Shown: positions 8,884-17,080 of the stretch, piece by piece
Numbering within the stretch: position 1 is the stretch's first letter
Layout: the number at the start of each line of letters is the position of its first letter
Assembly (NCBI GenBank): GCA_021778115.1
Contig: JAJYCS010000016.1
Location: forward strand, 1 to 39,960
Source of the DNA: Deltaproteobacteria bacterium
GTDB taxonomy: Bacteria > Desulfobacterota > Desulfuromonadia > Geobacterales > Pseudopelobacteraceae
Length of the DNA: 39,960 bases
Direction: 5' to 3'
Notes under the pieces: generated by a model
Told to the model about the DNA's origin: nothing
What the model saw: only the letters and a program-made list of their open reading frames with translations
Database searches by the model: none
Program-made: the position numbers and the translations under genes

Positions 8884-9685
8884 CCGGCTTGATCGGTCGG
8901 TCGAGCGTCTGGGCGGCTGGGCGCTTCACCGCTGCCGTTTTCTCCTGGAGACCGGTGATCTCCTGCTGCAGACGCTGCGTTCGCTCCTGTCGGCCCCCTC
9001 GCTGGAAAACGGCGCCATACGGGCGGTATTTCTGAAACAGATCTACTTTACCGGCCTTGAGGCATCGAAGATCATAGTCCTGGTGGCTCTGATCCTGGGT
9101 ACCGTGATTGTGAGTCAGGTGGTGGGGCTGGTGGGGGGGGGGAACGGCTCCTTAATCGGCAGGGTGCTGGTCTGGGTGGTGTTCCGAGAGTTGGGGCCAC
9201 TCCTGACCGCCATGATCGTGATAGCCCGCAGTGGTACCGCCATTGCGGCTGAACTGGGCGCCATGAAGATAAACGGCGAACTGGAGGCTCTGGAACTACT
9301 GGGGATCCCCCGGGAACGGTATCTGATCCTTCCCCGCATGACCGGTGTGGCCCTTGCCGTGGTTGTGCTGACCATCTATTTTGTGTTGACCGCCTTTATC
9401 GGTGGTTTTCTCATCGCCTCCATGGGACATCATATCCCCTACGGCCAGTTCCTGCAGGGGATTGTGGGTACCGTGGCCTGGTGGGACCTGGCGGTGCTGC
9501 TGGTCAAGACCGTGGCCTTCGGTATCACCATCCCCCTGGTCTGCTGCCGGTCAGGCCTTTCGGTCGGCACCAGCGCAACCGAGATACCGCAGGCAGCCAC
9601 CAGGGCGGTGATCACCAGTCTCTTCTGCATTGTCGCGCTGGACGGCCTGATCACCTTTCTCGCGACCTTGCCGGTCCCGTCTTGA
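8867..9685 (+). CDS. MlaE/YrbE-type ABC transporter permease (orphan)
   Basis: The 272 aa membrane protein carries the MlaE domain: FLKQIYFTGLEASKIIVLVALILGTVI, then the conserved cytoplasmic loop with FRELGPLLTAMIVIARSGTA, AAELGAMKINGELEALELLGI and PRMTGVALAVVVLT. Five to six hydrophobic segments are visible. MlaE permeases move phospholipids between inner and outer membranes together with an MlaF ATPase and an MlaD MCE protein. Neither partner is next to it. The reading frame stays open upstream to 8801, but ATG 8867 is preferred because GCGGG lies 6 bases before it; ATG 8861 is possible. The gene start overlaps the phosphodiesterase end, so it is probably the last gene of that transcript. 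Confidence 0.88.
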   Translation: MSISCNRLDRSVERLGGWALHRCRFLLETGDLLLQTLRSLLSAPSLENGAIRAVFLKQIYFTGLEASKIIVLVALILGTVIVSQVVGLVGGGNGSLIGRVLVWVVFRELGPLLTAMIVIARSGTAIAAELGAMKINGELEALELLGIPRERYLILPRMTGVALAVVVLTIYFVLTAFIGGFLIASMGHHIPYGQFLQGIVGTVAWWDLAVLLVKTVAFGITIPLVCCRSGLSVGTSATEIPQAATRAVITSLFCIVALDGLITFLATLPVPS

Positions 9686-9777
9686 TTCCGCTTGAAATGC
9701 GGCTATCACTGGGGTAGTTTTTAGCCGTTCTGCGGTATGCTTTCATGTTACTTCCATTACGAGGAGGAGTGTTGTCC

Positions 9778-10725
9778 ATGGGCAAGGAGCCAGGCAGTAC
9801 CAAATTCCAGATCGATTTTCGTCGTCACCTGCGGCAGCAGAACATCAGTGACAACCTGGTGCATCTCCTCTGCGAGATTGCCGAGGCCAGTAAATATGTC
9901 ATCAATGCGGTACGTACCGGGGATTTGGGGGTGGCAGGCACCTCCAACCTGTACGGTGAGGAACAGTTGGCCCTTGATGTCCTTTCCGACCGTATTCTCC
10001 GGAAACGTCTGATGTATTCCGGCGTGGTCTGCAATATCGCATCAGAAGAGATGGATGAGATCTTTCAGGTTACCAGCAACCCGCAGGGGATGTTCTCAGT
10101 GGCCTATGACCCCCTGGACGGCTCCTCACTGGTGGATGTCAACCTGGCTGTGGGGACCATCGTCGGCATCTATCAGGGGGACAATCTGCTGCAACCCGGC
10201 CGGAATATGGTTGGTGCGGTCTATATCCTCTACGGCCCGCGGGTATCCCTGGTCTATTCGGTGGGGAAGGGAGTTTATGAGTTCACTATGAACCATCTGA
10301 TGGAATTCACCCTTACCCGTGAGAATGTACAGATGCGACCCTCCGGTGATATCTACTCACCTGGGGGACTGCGCAGGAAATACACCCCGGAAAATGAGGC
10401 ATATATCCGCTATCTGGAGGCAAAGGGGGCCAAACTGCGCTACTCCGGCGGTTTTGTGCCGGATATCAATCAGGTCTTGATGAAAGGGAAGGGGATATTC
10501 ATCTATCCGGCCCTGACCGATGCGCCGGCCGGCAAGTTGCGTCTCCTGTTTGAGCTCAATCCCATGGCCTATCTGATCGAGCAGGCCGGTGGCGCTGCCA
10601 CCAACGGCTGCGTGCCGATCCTTGATCTGCAACCGGAGGGGCTTGACCAGCGGGCGCCGATCTATATCGGTTGCACCGAGGATGTGGCCAAGGCCACCGA
10701 GTTTCTGAACGGAGCCTGTGCGTGA
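9778..10725 (+). CDS. fbp: Class 1 fructose-1,6-bisphosphatase
   Basis: Gluconeogenic enzyme hydrolysing fructose-1,6-bisphosphate to fructose-6-phosphate in the cytoplasm. The metal-binding signature DPLDGSSLVDVNLAVGTI (about residues 107-124) is nearly canonical, with LV where many enzymes have NI. Substrate-site segments YSGGFVPDINQVL and the C-terminal GGAATNGCVPILDLQP, LDQRAPIYIGCTEDV are present. ATG 9778 is preferred over the upstream in-frame ATG 9745 because a strong GAGGAGGAG box sits 8 bases before it; this gives 315 aa, in the normal range. The stop overlaps the start of the next gene (GTGA), indicating tight coupling to an uncharacterised acidic protein. Confidence 0.95.
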   Translation: MGKEPGSTKFQIDFRRHLRQQNISDNLVHLLCEIAEASKYVINAVRTGDLGVAGTSNLYGEEQLALDVLSDRILRKRLMYSGVVCNIASEEMDEIFQVTSNPQGMFSVAYDPLDGSSLVDVNLAVGTIVGIYQGDNLLQPGRNMVGAVYILYGPRVSLVYSVGKGVYEFTMNHLMEFTLTRENVQMRPSGDIYSPGGLRRKYTPENEAYIRYLEAKGAKLRYSGGFVPDINQVLMKGKGIFIYPALTDAPAGKLRLLFELNPMAYLIEQAGGAATNGCVPILDLQPEGLDQRAPIYIGCTEDVAKATEFLNGACA

Positions 10726-11048
10726 CCACCCGGCGTGACGAGATACCAATCCCTGCCGATGATCCGGAAGAACTGCCACGTCGTTTCTGCAACGAGATTC
10801 AGCTCTTCGATCTGTGCGACCTGGAACGGTGCACCTTCCGGGATGGCCGTTATTGTACCCATGCCGACCTGCTGGCCCGTTTCGAGGCCCTTGCAGAACC
10901 CGAGGATCGACCGGCCCGGTACGACGATGAAGATGGCGACGATGATGATAATGATCGCTCTTCTGTGGACCGGGAAGAGGATGATGACGACTATAGTGTC
11001 TTTGATGAGGAGGACGACCTGATGGAGATGCGCGGGGATGACTGGTAG
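10722..11048 (+). CDS. Small acidic protein with four-Cys motif, coupled to fbp
   Basis: I do not recognise this 108 aa protein. It starts at GTG 10722 inside the fbp stop (GTGA), with GGAG 7 bases upstream. The N-terminal half carries a compact cysteine pattern C-X8-C-X4-C-X7-C followed by Thr-His (FCNEIQLFDLC, DLERC, TFRDGRYCTH; about residues 22-45), which could bind a metal. The C-terminal half is very acidic (runs such as DDEDGDDDDND and EEDDDDYSVFDEEDD) and is probably disordered. There is no signal peptide or membrane segment. A strong terminator follows, so it ends the fbp transcript. The coupling hints at a role with fructose-bisphosphatase, but that is inference. Confidence 0.82.
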   Translation: MTTRRDEIPIPADDPEELPRRFCNEIQLFDLCDLERCTFRDGRYCTHADLLARFEALAEPEDRPARYDDEDGDDDDNDRSSVDREEDDDDYSVFDEEDDLMEMRGDDW

Positions 11049-11110
11049 CAGCCTGTTGCCGTGGGTGCGGTTGCGGGCGCTGTGGCGCTGATAGATGCTG
11101 CTGCAAAAAC

Positions 11111-11150
11111 GGGGGGGAGCGGTTGACGAGAAGCCGCTCCCCCTCTTTTT
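11111..11150. terminator. Bidirectional intrinsic terminator
   Basis: A 10-bp GC-rich stem (GGGGGAGCGG at 11113-11122 with CCGCTCCCCC at 11134-11143) is followed by TCTTTTT on the plus strand. On the minus strand it is flanked by the complement of the A-run at 11105-11109. It lies between convergent genes and can serve both. Confidence 0.85.
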
Positions 11151-11172
11151 GCGTTGAGGGAGGTTGGTGCGC

Positions 11173-11970
11173 CTAACGTAGCAGCTTGAAGAGATAGGCG
11201 AAGGTTCCCCCCACTGAGATGCCCGACAGCAGGGCACCGATGGAATGCATCTGCTGGGCAAACTGCACGAGCATGTCGTCCATGCCGTAGGTCTTGACGC
11301 CCAGGTCGTAGTCATCCACCAGTTGTTGCCAGGCTGGGTCCCATTGGTAGATCTGCAGATAGAGGTTGGACCCCTTCCAGAGGACGATGCAGAAGAAAAC
11401 CACGGCAAAACAGATGATGCCATTGGCAATGGGCGAGTCCTTCATCTCCCGCCAGATCTTGAATACGACGTAGATGTTGGTTAGTGAGAGGAAAAACCAG
11501 ATGGTATTTTCCATGATCTTGTAGTTGCGTAGGGCGAACTGGGTCGGTTTGGGATTCAGGTAGACCACCAGAATCCCGATGAGGATCGCCACTGCCGTGG
11601 TTAGGTAGATCGTTCGTTTGGAACCGGTGATCTCCAGGGTGCGGGTAAAAACGAAATACTCTTGGAAACCGTGACTTATCAAGAGGATCGCGATGACACC
11701 GATGATACTGTGTACTGCGGTAACCCGGAAATAACTCTCAACATACGGGTTCAGCAGGTAGGCCTGGCTCCAGAAGATGAGGAAGAACCCGATGGAGATA
11801 CTGGTCCAGAGTCGTGCGTTGCCAAGGCTGAAGTAAAAACTGAAACCGGCCGCCACGAACCAGAAGAAGACCAATACCAGGTCGGAGACGTTGTAGATGA
11901 CCGGGTTGTAAATCTTCGGCAGAAAAGGAAGAATCTCAGTCAGATACTGGAAAAATGCGGTAAAATCCAT
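11173..11970 (-). CDS. Conserved-looking integral membrane protein, function unknown
   Basis: The 265 aa protein has about seven hydrophobic segments and no signal peptide cleavage site. I do not recognise a family. Hydrophobic spans include VSDLVLVFFWFVAAGFSFYF, SISIGFFLIFWSQAYLL, TAVHSIIGVIAILLISHGF, IYLTTAVAILIGILVVYL, NTIWFFLSLTNIYVVF and GIICFAVVFFCIVLWKG. The loop WDPAWQQLVDDYDLGVKTYG near residue 215 carries clustered aromatic and acidic residues. AGGAGG lies about 7 bases before the ATG. It follows the DUF4388-like gene on the same strand, 39 bases downstream, so the two are probably co-transcribed. It is likely an inner-membrane sensor or scaffold, but nothing specific can be claimed. 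Confidence 0.85.
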   Translation of the reverse strand: MDFTAFFQYLTEILPFLPKIYNPVIYNVSDLVLVFFWFVAAGFSFYFSLGNARLWTSISIGFFLIFWSQAYLLNPYVESYFRVTAVHSIIGVIAILLISHGFQEYFVFTRTLEITGSKRTIYLTTAVAILIGILVVYLNPKPTQFALRNYKIMENTIWFFLSLTNIYVVFKIWREMKDSPIANGIICFAVVFFCIVLWKGSNLYLQIYQWDPAWQQLVDDYDLGVKTYGMDDMLVQFAQQMHSIGALLSGISVGGTFAYLFKLLR

Positions 11971-12009
11971 ACAACGCCTCCTGTCGGGGTGGGCGAGAAT
12001 AAATGAACG

Positions 12010-12978
12010 TTAGAGTTGCGCAACTTTCGCAGTGATGGCGTCAGCCATCTCCTTGATCTTGTTGGCACTGGCCAGGAGTTTAGAACCTCGTTCAACGGCG
12101 TCCAGAAAGTTCTTCAGGACCGCCTCATCTTGCAGGGCCTTGACACCACCCGCGTTCATCAGTTCTTTTTCCACCAGGGTCTTGCCCAGTCTGCCGATAA
12201 ACTGGCCGGCCAATTCACTGATGGCGGTTTCCACCTCGTTTGCGCCGGCTGAGGCAACCGGTGGCGCCACCGTGGCAGCGGGGATGGTTGCTGCGGCCCC
12301 TGGTGGGGCAGCCGGCGAAGCGGGGGCAAAGATATTTCCTGACGCAGTCTCCCAGAGCTTGCGTATGTCCACCATTGCAGCCAGGTCAAGGGTGAAGGCC
12401 TGATCGTTCTGGATGATGCGCAGTTCAGCCATGGCACCGGGCAGGCCGGCGATCTGCTGCACCGCTCCGGCAGATGTCTCGACGGCGGTTGCGGCGTCGT
12501 GGAAGAACCCGATGGTGCCCCCCCCCTTGTAAAAGATCAGTCCGGTCCGTTCCGGGGTTGTTATGGTCAGGGTACCGGTCATCTGTTCGGTCTTGATCCG
12601 TTCCAGAAGCGCCTTGAAATCGATCTGCTTGATCTCCTGGGCAGTTATGACGGCGGTGCCGCTTAAAAGTCCTAAGAGCGCCAAGGCCATCTCCCGGGGA
12701 AAGGCGTACACGTTGAAACTGCCGCTACTTGCCAGTACCATCAGATCAACCAGGGCCTGCAATGCCGCCTGATCTTTGAGCTCCTTGTGCTCCCGGTGCA
12801 CTATGGCGCTGATCAGTTTCCCCCCGTCGTACAGCAGCACACAGTCAGCACCGGGAAAATCAAAGGTGGCGCACCCGGTCAAGGTGCCGTTGCGGAGTTT
12901 GTCCAGCGCCTCGGGAAGCTGCAGTTTGGCGACAGGGACGTTTTCGGCCAGCGGATTTCCTTTGGGAAGCAGAAACAT
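12010..12978 (-). CDS. Protein with two DUF4388 (PATAN-like) modules and a helical tail
   Basis: Cytoplasmic 322 aa protein without transmembrane segments. Two similar beta-rich modules are visible: residues about 10-60 (LRNGTLTGCATFDFPGADC then VLLYDGGKLISAIV) and about 125-180 (MTGTLTITTPERTGLIFYKGGGTIGFFHD). The pattern of a short lipid-like strand pair plus FYKGG or LYDGGKL matches DUF4388/PATAN-type domains common in Geobacter and myxobacterial signalling proteins. An Ala-Pro-rich linker (APASPAAPPGAAA, about 220-240) leads to a helical C-terminus. The frame is open to 13050, but ATG 12978 has GAGGG upstream and begins where similarity begins. The domain name is a recollection from sequence pattern, not a search. 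Confidence 0.78.
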   Translation of the reverse strand: MFLLPKGNPLAENVPVAKLQLPEALDKLRNGTLTGCATFDFPGADCVLLYDGGKLISAIVHREHKELKDQAALQALVDLMVLASSGSFNVYAFPREMALALLGLLSGTAVITAQEIKQIDFKALLERIKTEQMTGTLTITTPERTGLIFYKGGGTIGFFHDAATAVETSAGAVQQIAGLPGAMAELRIIQNDQAFTLDLAAMVDIRKLWETASGNIFAPASPAAPPGAAATIPAATVAPPVASAGANEVETAISELAGQFIGRLGKTLVEKELMNAGGVKALQDEAVLKNFLDAVERGSKLLASANKIKEMADAITAKVAQL

Positions 12979-13028
12979 GGTAGGGTTCCCTCGTTGGTGA
13001 AATGGCGGGCAGACCCGCGCAAACACTG

Positions 13029-13037
13029 TGGTATACT
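13029..13037 (+). promoter_or_regulatory. Extended -10 promoter upstream of comEC
   Basis: TGGTATACT at 13029-13037 is an extended -10 element (TGn then TATACT) in the gap between the divergent DUF4388-like gene and comEC. No good -35 hexamer is seen upstream, as is usual for extended -10 promoters. Confidence 0.4.
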
Positions 13038-13157
13038 GTATGCTGTCCACGAGGTCTACTGGGCAACGTCGGCTATTCTAGCGCAGATCGCAGTGCTGTC
13101 AAGTGCTACTCGGGAGATGGTTCGGATTTGTGCAGAGATGGAGAACGTGACCGTACG

Positions 13158-15566
13158 ATGCAGTCGGGTGACGAACATCCATTGCTGATACCGGTGGCAG
13201 GGCTGACCTTCGGTGTCAGTATCGCCCTCCTGTTGGGGGTGACGGCGCCCTGGTGGCCGCTGCTCTCCCTGCTTGTGCTGCTGGCAATTACGGCCCGTGC
13301 GGGATCGGTATGGCTCTTCAGGCTGGTCCTGGCCTCCTTCTTCGTCTGCTGGGGGCTTGCCTCCATGGCGCCGCTGATAAACGCCAGTGAGCATCCTTCG
13401 CCGTTGGGGATGCCGCCCCTGATCGGCAACCTGGTGGTCGAAGGTGTGGTGGCCCAACGTCCGGTGGCATTGCCGCAGGGAGAGCGTTTTGAGCTCCAGG
13501 TGGAACGGGTGATCACCCCACAGGGGGTAGCGCCTGTCCGCGGGCGTCTCTTGGTGACCGTTGCCGCCGGTCAGGGCGATTGGTTGACCGGCGATCTGAT
13601 CCGGATCGTGGGTAGTCTGCGGCAGCCCCGCCGTCTCGGGTTACCGGACGAGTTCAATTATCCCCGCTATCTCGCCCTGCAGGGTGTCGACGCGACGTTG
13701 TGGGTGCGCAACCGTGATCAGGTGGCGCTGTTACGCGCCGCGGACCGGTATCCGTGGCTGCGGCTGCTTGATCAGGCCGCATTACGTTGCAATGCGGCGA
13801 TCCGCCAAGCGGTGCCGGACCCTGATGCGGCTGCCGTGGTGATGGCACTGGTAACCGGGAGTCAGGCCGCTATCCCACCGCTCCTCACCGCCGCCTACGC
13901 ACGGGCCGGAGTTTCCCATATCCTCTCCATCTCAGGGTTTCATGTGGCGATCATCGCCGCCGCCCTGACGCAGCTGCTCCTGGTGGTGTTGCTGCGTTGG
14001 GAGTGGCTGGCCCTGCGTTGGAATCTTCGACGTGGGGTGTTGCTTTTCATCCTGCCGTTCATGGCCCTTTATCTGTTGTTTACCGGCGCCGCACCGGCAA
14101 CGGCGCGCTCAGTCTTGATGCTGGCGGCGGTGGTAGTGGCGTTTTGGGCGGAACGGGAAGGAGAGGCGCTGGATGCGTTGCTCCTCTCCGCATTGCTGCT
14201 GATCGTGCACAATCCTGTGGTGTTGTTTGACCTCTCGTTTCAGCTCTCCTTTCTCTCACTCTGGGGAATCGTGGTGCTGACGCCGCTGCTGTTCGTCCCC
14301 TTTGAACAACGGCTTTCAGGCTGGCGACGCAACGCCGCCCTCTTTGCCGCCGCATCGTTTGCCGCGGTCCTGGCTACGGCAGTGCCGACCCTGCTCACCT
14401 TTCATCAGGCATCACTCACCGGTATCCTGGCGAACCTGGTCGTGGTGCCTCTTTTGGGATACGGCGCCACCCTTGTGGGATGCGTTGCGGCTCCTCTGGT
14501 CGCGGCAGCTCCTCCGTTGGCCCATGCTCTATTTGTCGTCGCCGGTTGGCTGGCGCGTGCTGCCGATGCCTTTATCATCAAGATCGCCGCACTGCCGGTG
14601 CTCCGTTCCTACCAGGTGGGGCGTTTCGATCTCCTGCTCGCCCTGGCGTTACTCTCCATCGTCAGTTTTGTCTCCTCCCGGCCGTGGCGATGGCGATTGA
14701 CAGGGATGCTGGCGCTCGTAGGTCTTTTCTGGCATCTCTGGCCGGCACCGGGAACTGATGGCCGGCTCAGGATGACCTTCCTGAGCGTCGGCCAGGGGGA
14801 CGCCACGCTGATCCGCTTCCCTGATCGCACCACCATGCTGGTGGACGGCGGGGGGTATCTGCGTGACAACGGGCGTGATTTTGGCGATCGGTATCTGGTG
14901 CCGGCCCTGCATGCCCTGCAGGTCGAACGGATCGACTATCTGGTGCTTACCCATCCCCACCCCGACCATCTGGGGGGGCTTCCCGCCGTGGCTGAGCAGT
15001 TCCCGGTGGGCGCATTCTGGCATGGCCCATGGCAGGGTGAGCTTTGGGGCGAGTATCGTCGTCTCCGCTCTGCCCTGCAACAGCATCAGGTGCCGGTCAG
15101 GCAGTTTCAGGGCGGCATGCAACTACTCGCTGTGGGGAACAGTCGGGTAACCGTGTTTTCCCCTTCCTCAGGGAGGGGGCAAGGCGTCCCCACCGAGGCG
15201 GGCAACGAGGCATCCCTGGTTCTTCGGCTAGATTTTGGCCGTTTCAGCGCCCTGCTGATGGGGGATGCCGGTCTGCAGCGCGAGGAACAGCTGCAGCAGC
15301 AGGGAGTGGCCCCGGTAACGGTACTGAAGGTGGGGCATCATGGGAGTCGCGGGGCCACCGGAGCGCCTTTTTTACGGCAGATCACCCCACGGCTGGCGGT
15401 CATTTCCGTGGGGGCTGACAATCGTTTTGGCCTGCCGGCGTCGGCCACCCTGCAACGGCTCAGGGAGTGCGGTACCCAGATCTGCCGTACCGATCGGGAC
15501 GGTACGATTCAGGTGGAGAGTGACGGCGTTGGGTATTGGCCGACGACCGGTCTGGCGGACCGTTAA
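13158..15566 (+). CDS. comEC: DNA uptake channel protein ComEC/Rec2
   Basis: Inner-membrane protein of 802 aa that carries transforming single-stranded DNA into the cytoplasm. An N-terminal hydrophobic region and a DUF4131-type OB-like region (VVEGVVAQRPVALPQGERFELQVERV) occupy about residues 1-200. The Competence domain at about 225-500 has VSHILSISGFHVAIIAAALTQ and FDLSFQLSFLSLWGIVVL. The C-terminal metallo-beta-lactamase domain (about 540-790) has FLSVGQGDATLIRFPDRTTM, LVDGGG, VLTHPHPDHLGGL and VLKVGHHGSRGATGAPFL. The frame is open upstream to 13002, but the extension has no family features; ATG 13158 is chosen although its ribosome site (GGAGA, 13 bases away) is weak. No other competence genes lie in the window. 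The full-length, motif-intact protein suggests real uptake capacity. Confidence 0.93.
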   Translation: MQSGDEHPLLIPVAGLTFGVSIALLLGVTAPWWPLLSLLVLLAITARAGSVWLFRLVLASFFVCWGLASMAPLINASEHPSPLGMPPLIGNLVVEGVVAQRPVALPQGERFELQVERVITPQGVAPVRGRLLVTVAAGQGDWLTGDLIRIVGSLRQPRRLGLPDEFNYPRYLALQGVDATLWVRNRDQVALLRAADRYPWLRLLDQAALRCNAAIRQAVPDPDAAAVVMALVTGSQAAIPPLLTAAYARAGVSHILSISGFHVAIIAAALTQLLLVVLLRWEWLALRWNLRRGVLLFILPFMALYLLFTGAAPATARSVLMLAAVVVAFWAEREGEALDALLLSALLLIVHNPVVLFDLSFQLSFLSLWGIVVLTPLLFVPFEQRLSGWRRNAALFAAASFAAVLATAVPTLLTFHQASLTGILANLVVVPLLGYGATLVGCVAAPLVAAAPPLAHALFVVAGWLARAADAFIIKIAALPVLRSYQVGRFDLLLALALLSIVSFVSSRPWRWRLTGMLALVGLFWHLWPAPGTDGRLRMTFLSVGQGDATLIRFPDRTTMLVDGGGYLRDNGRDFGDRYLVPALHALQVERIDYLVLTHPHPDHLGGLPAVAEQFPVGAFWHGPWQGELWGEYRRLRSALQQHQVPVRQFQGGMQLLAVGNSRVTVFSPSSGRGQGVPTEAGNEASLVLRLDFGRFSALLMGDAGLQREEQLQQQGVAPVTVLKVGHHGSRGATGAPFLRQITPRLAVISVGADNRFGLPASATLQRLRECGTQICRTDRDGTIQVESDGVGYWPTTGLADR

Positions 15567-15580
15567 TCGGGCGCTTTTGT

Positions 15581-15610
15581 TTGACACTGATCCTGTGGCT
15601 GGGCTACAGT
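15581..15610 (+). promoter_or_regulatory. Sigma-70-type promoter upstream of hisS
   Basis: TTGACA at 15581-15586 and TACAGT at 15605-15610 are spaced 18 bases apart, about 140 bases before the hisS start. The 5' leader between them and hisS shows no T-box or attenuator that I can recognise. Confidence 0.5.
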
Positions 15611-15750
15611 CTCGCCACAGTTATGTACGGTAACGTAGAACTTGCCAGGCCATAGGACGAGGGCGAGATACGGTCGTGCTACAGTTATTACCTGCGTCTG
15701 ACGTCTCCCCTCCCGTGGTGGTCGTTGGACCGGTTACGTGAGGTGTGCGC

Positions 15751-16998
15751 ATGCATATCACCGCAGTCAAGGGGTTCAACGATATCCTGCCAGCGGAGAC
15801 CCCGACCCGGCAGTTCATCGAAGAGACTGCCCGGCAGGTCTTTGGTCGGTTCGGTTTTAGTGAGATTCGGGTGCCGGTGCTGGAAAAGACTGAGCTGTTC
15901 TGCCGTTCCATCGGTGATACCACCGATATCGTCGAGAAAGAGATGTATACCTTTTGCGACAAGGGTGGCGACAGTCTCACCCTCCGCCCTGAAGGGACTG
16001 CCGGTGTGATGCGGGCGCTGATCGAGCACAAACTGTACGCCCAGGACAACGTCAACAAGCTGTATTACATGGGGCCGATGTTTCGTCATGAACGCCCACA
16101 GAAGGGGCGTTACCGCCAGTTTCATCAGATCGGCGCCGAGGTGACCGGCGCTGGTGACCCGTTTGTGGATGCCCAGGTGCTGCTGATGCTCAGTCGTCTC
16201 TTTCGGGAGTTGGGACTTGATGAACCTCGATTGCAGATAAATTCTCTGGGATGTCCAGACTGCCGCCCCGCCTACCGCGACGCCCTGGTTTCATTCCTGG
16301 GACAACGACAGGAGCTCCTCTGCGATGACTGCCGACGCCGTCAATCCGGTAATCCGTTGCGGGCATTGGACTGCAAAGCGCCGGGCTGTATTGAGGCAAC
16401 CAGGGAGGCTCCTGCCATCCTGGAGCATCTCTGTGGCGACTGTCACGATCACTTCCAGGCAGTTCAGTCCTATCTGAACGTCGCCGGGGTGCCGTTCGGC
16501 ATCAACAACCGGATGGTACGGGGGCTTGATTACTACACACGCACCACCTTTGAGCTGGTAACCAGTCTGCTGGGCGCACAGTCAGCCGTTGCCGCCGGTG
16601 GCCGCTATGACGGCCTCGTGTCACAGCTCGGCGGACCGGCGGTGCCGGGTATCGGCTTTGCCCTTGGTGTTGAACGGGTGGCCCTGCTGCTGGGCGATCG
16701 ATGCCGTCCCCGGACCCCTGATCTCTTCGTGGCACTGGCCGGGGAGGAAAGTCGTCGCCCGGTTTTCCAGCTGGTAGCGGCACTGCAGGATTGCGGCCTG
16801 TGGGTGGAGACCGACGTTGAGGGGAAGAGTGTGAAGAGTCAGATGCGCCGGGCCGACAGACTGGGGGCCCGCTACAGCATGGTGATTGGCGAGAACGAAC
16901 TGGCCGCAGGTAGCGCTGCCCTCAAGCGGATGGCAGACGGCAGTAGTCGGCAGGCGCCTCTCGTCGCCTCCGCAGTCGCCCCCCTACTGGCGGAGTGA
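15751..16998 (+). CDS. hisS: Histidyl-tRNA synthetase
   Basis: Class II aminoacyl-tRNA synthetase charging tRNA-His. The 415 aa length is normal. Motif 1 region FNDILPAETPTRQFIEE is at the start. Motif 2 is seen as MGPMFRHERPQKGRYRQFHQIGAE (positions about 109-132; GRYRQFHQ is the key part). The histidine-specific RGLDYYTRTTFE (HisA block) lies at about 253-264, and motif 3 as GIGFALGVERVALLL at about 300-314. The Cys-containing insertion (LGCPDCRPAYRDALVSFL, LLCDDCRRR, LDCKAPGC) is typical of many bacterial HisRS. ATG 15751 is preferred over GTG 15745 because AGG sits 7 bases before it. The C-terminal anticodon-binding domain is intact. Confidence 0.97.
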   Translation: MHITAVKGFNDILPAETPTRQFIEETARQVFGRFGFSEIRVPVLEKTELFCRSIGDTTDIVEKEMYTFCDKGGDSLTLRPEGTAGVMRALIEHKLYAQDNVNKLYYMGPMFRHERPQKGRYRQFHQIGAEVTGAGDPFVDAQVLLMLSRLFRELGLDEPRLQINSLGCPDCRPAYRDALVSFLGQRQELLCDDCRRRQSGNPLRALDCKAPGCIEATREAPAILEHLCGDCHDHFQAVQSYLNVAGVPFGINNRMVRGLDYYTRTTFELVTSLLGAQSAVAAGGRYDGLVSQLGGPAVPGIGFALGVERVALLLGDRCRPRTPDLFVALAGEESRRPVFQLVAALQDCGLWVETDVEGKSVKSQMRRADRLGARYSMVIGENELAAGSAALKRMADGSSRQAPLVASAVAPLLAE

Positions 16999-17009
16999 GC
17001 GGTCTGTTG

Positions 17010-17039
17010 TTGACGCAGCCGGTAGAAAACCGGTATAGC
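17010..17039 (+). promoter_or_regulatory. Promoter remaining upstream of the broken cbiM
   Basis: TTGACG at 17010-17015 and TATAGC at 17034-17039, 18 bases apart, directly precede the 27-bp palindrome and the cbiM remnant. The promoter looks intact although the gene it once served is not. Confidence 0.5.
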
Positions 17040-17041
17040 CG

Positions 17042-17068
17042 GTGCCACGAATATAATATTCGTGGCAC
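17042..17068. promoter_or_regulatory. Perfect 27-bp palindrome, probable repressor operator
   Basis: Two 13-base arms, GTGCCACGAATAT and its exact reverse complement, flank a single central A at 17055. The outer heptamers GTGCCAC and GTGGCAC are 13 bases apart. It starts just 3 bases after the -10 hexamer, so a bound protein would block transcription, and it lies 12 bases before the former cbiM start. The bipartite layout with an AT-rich centre resembles operators of metal-responsive repressors such as NikR. The regulator cannot be named from sequence alone. There is no T-tract, so it is not a terminator. Confidence 0.7.
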
Positions 17069-17080
17069 TGAGCGTGCCGT

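Noticed and set aside
10357-11106. Minus-strand open frame of 249 codons over fbp and the acidic protein
   Set aside because: Low-complexity Pro/His/Arg-rich translation, crosses two supported genes, no ribosome site.
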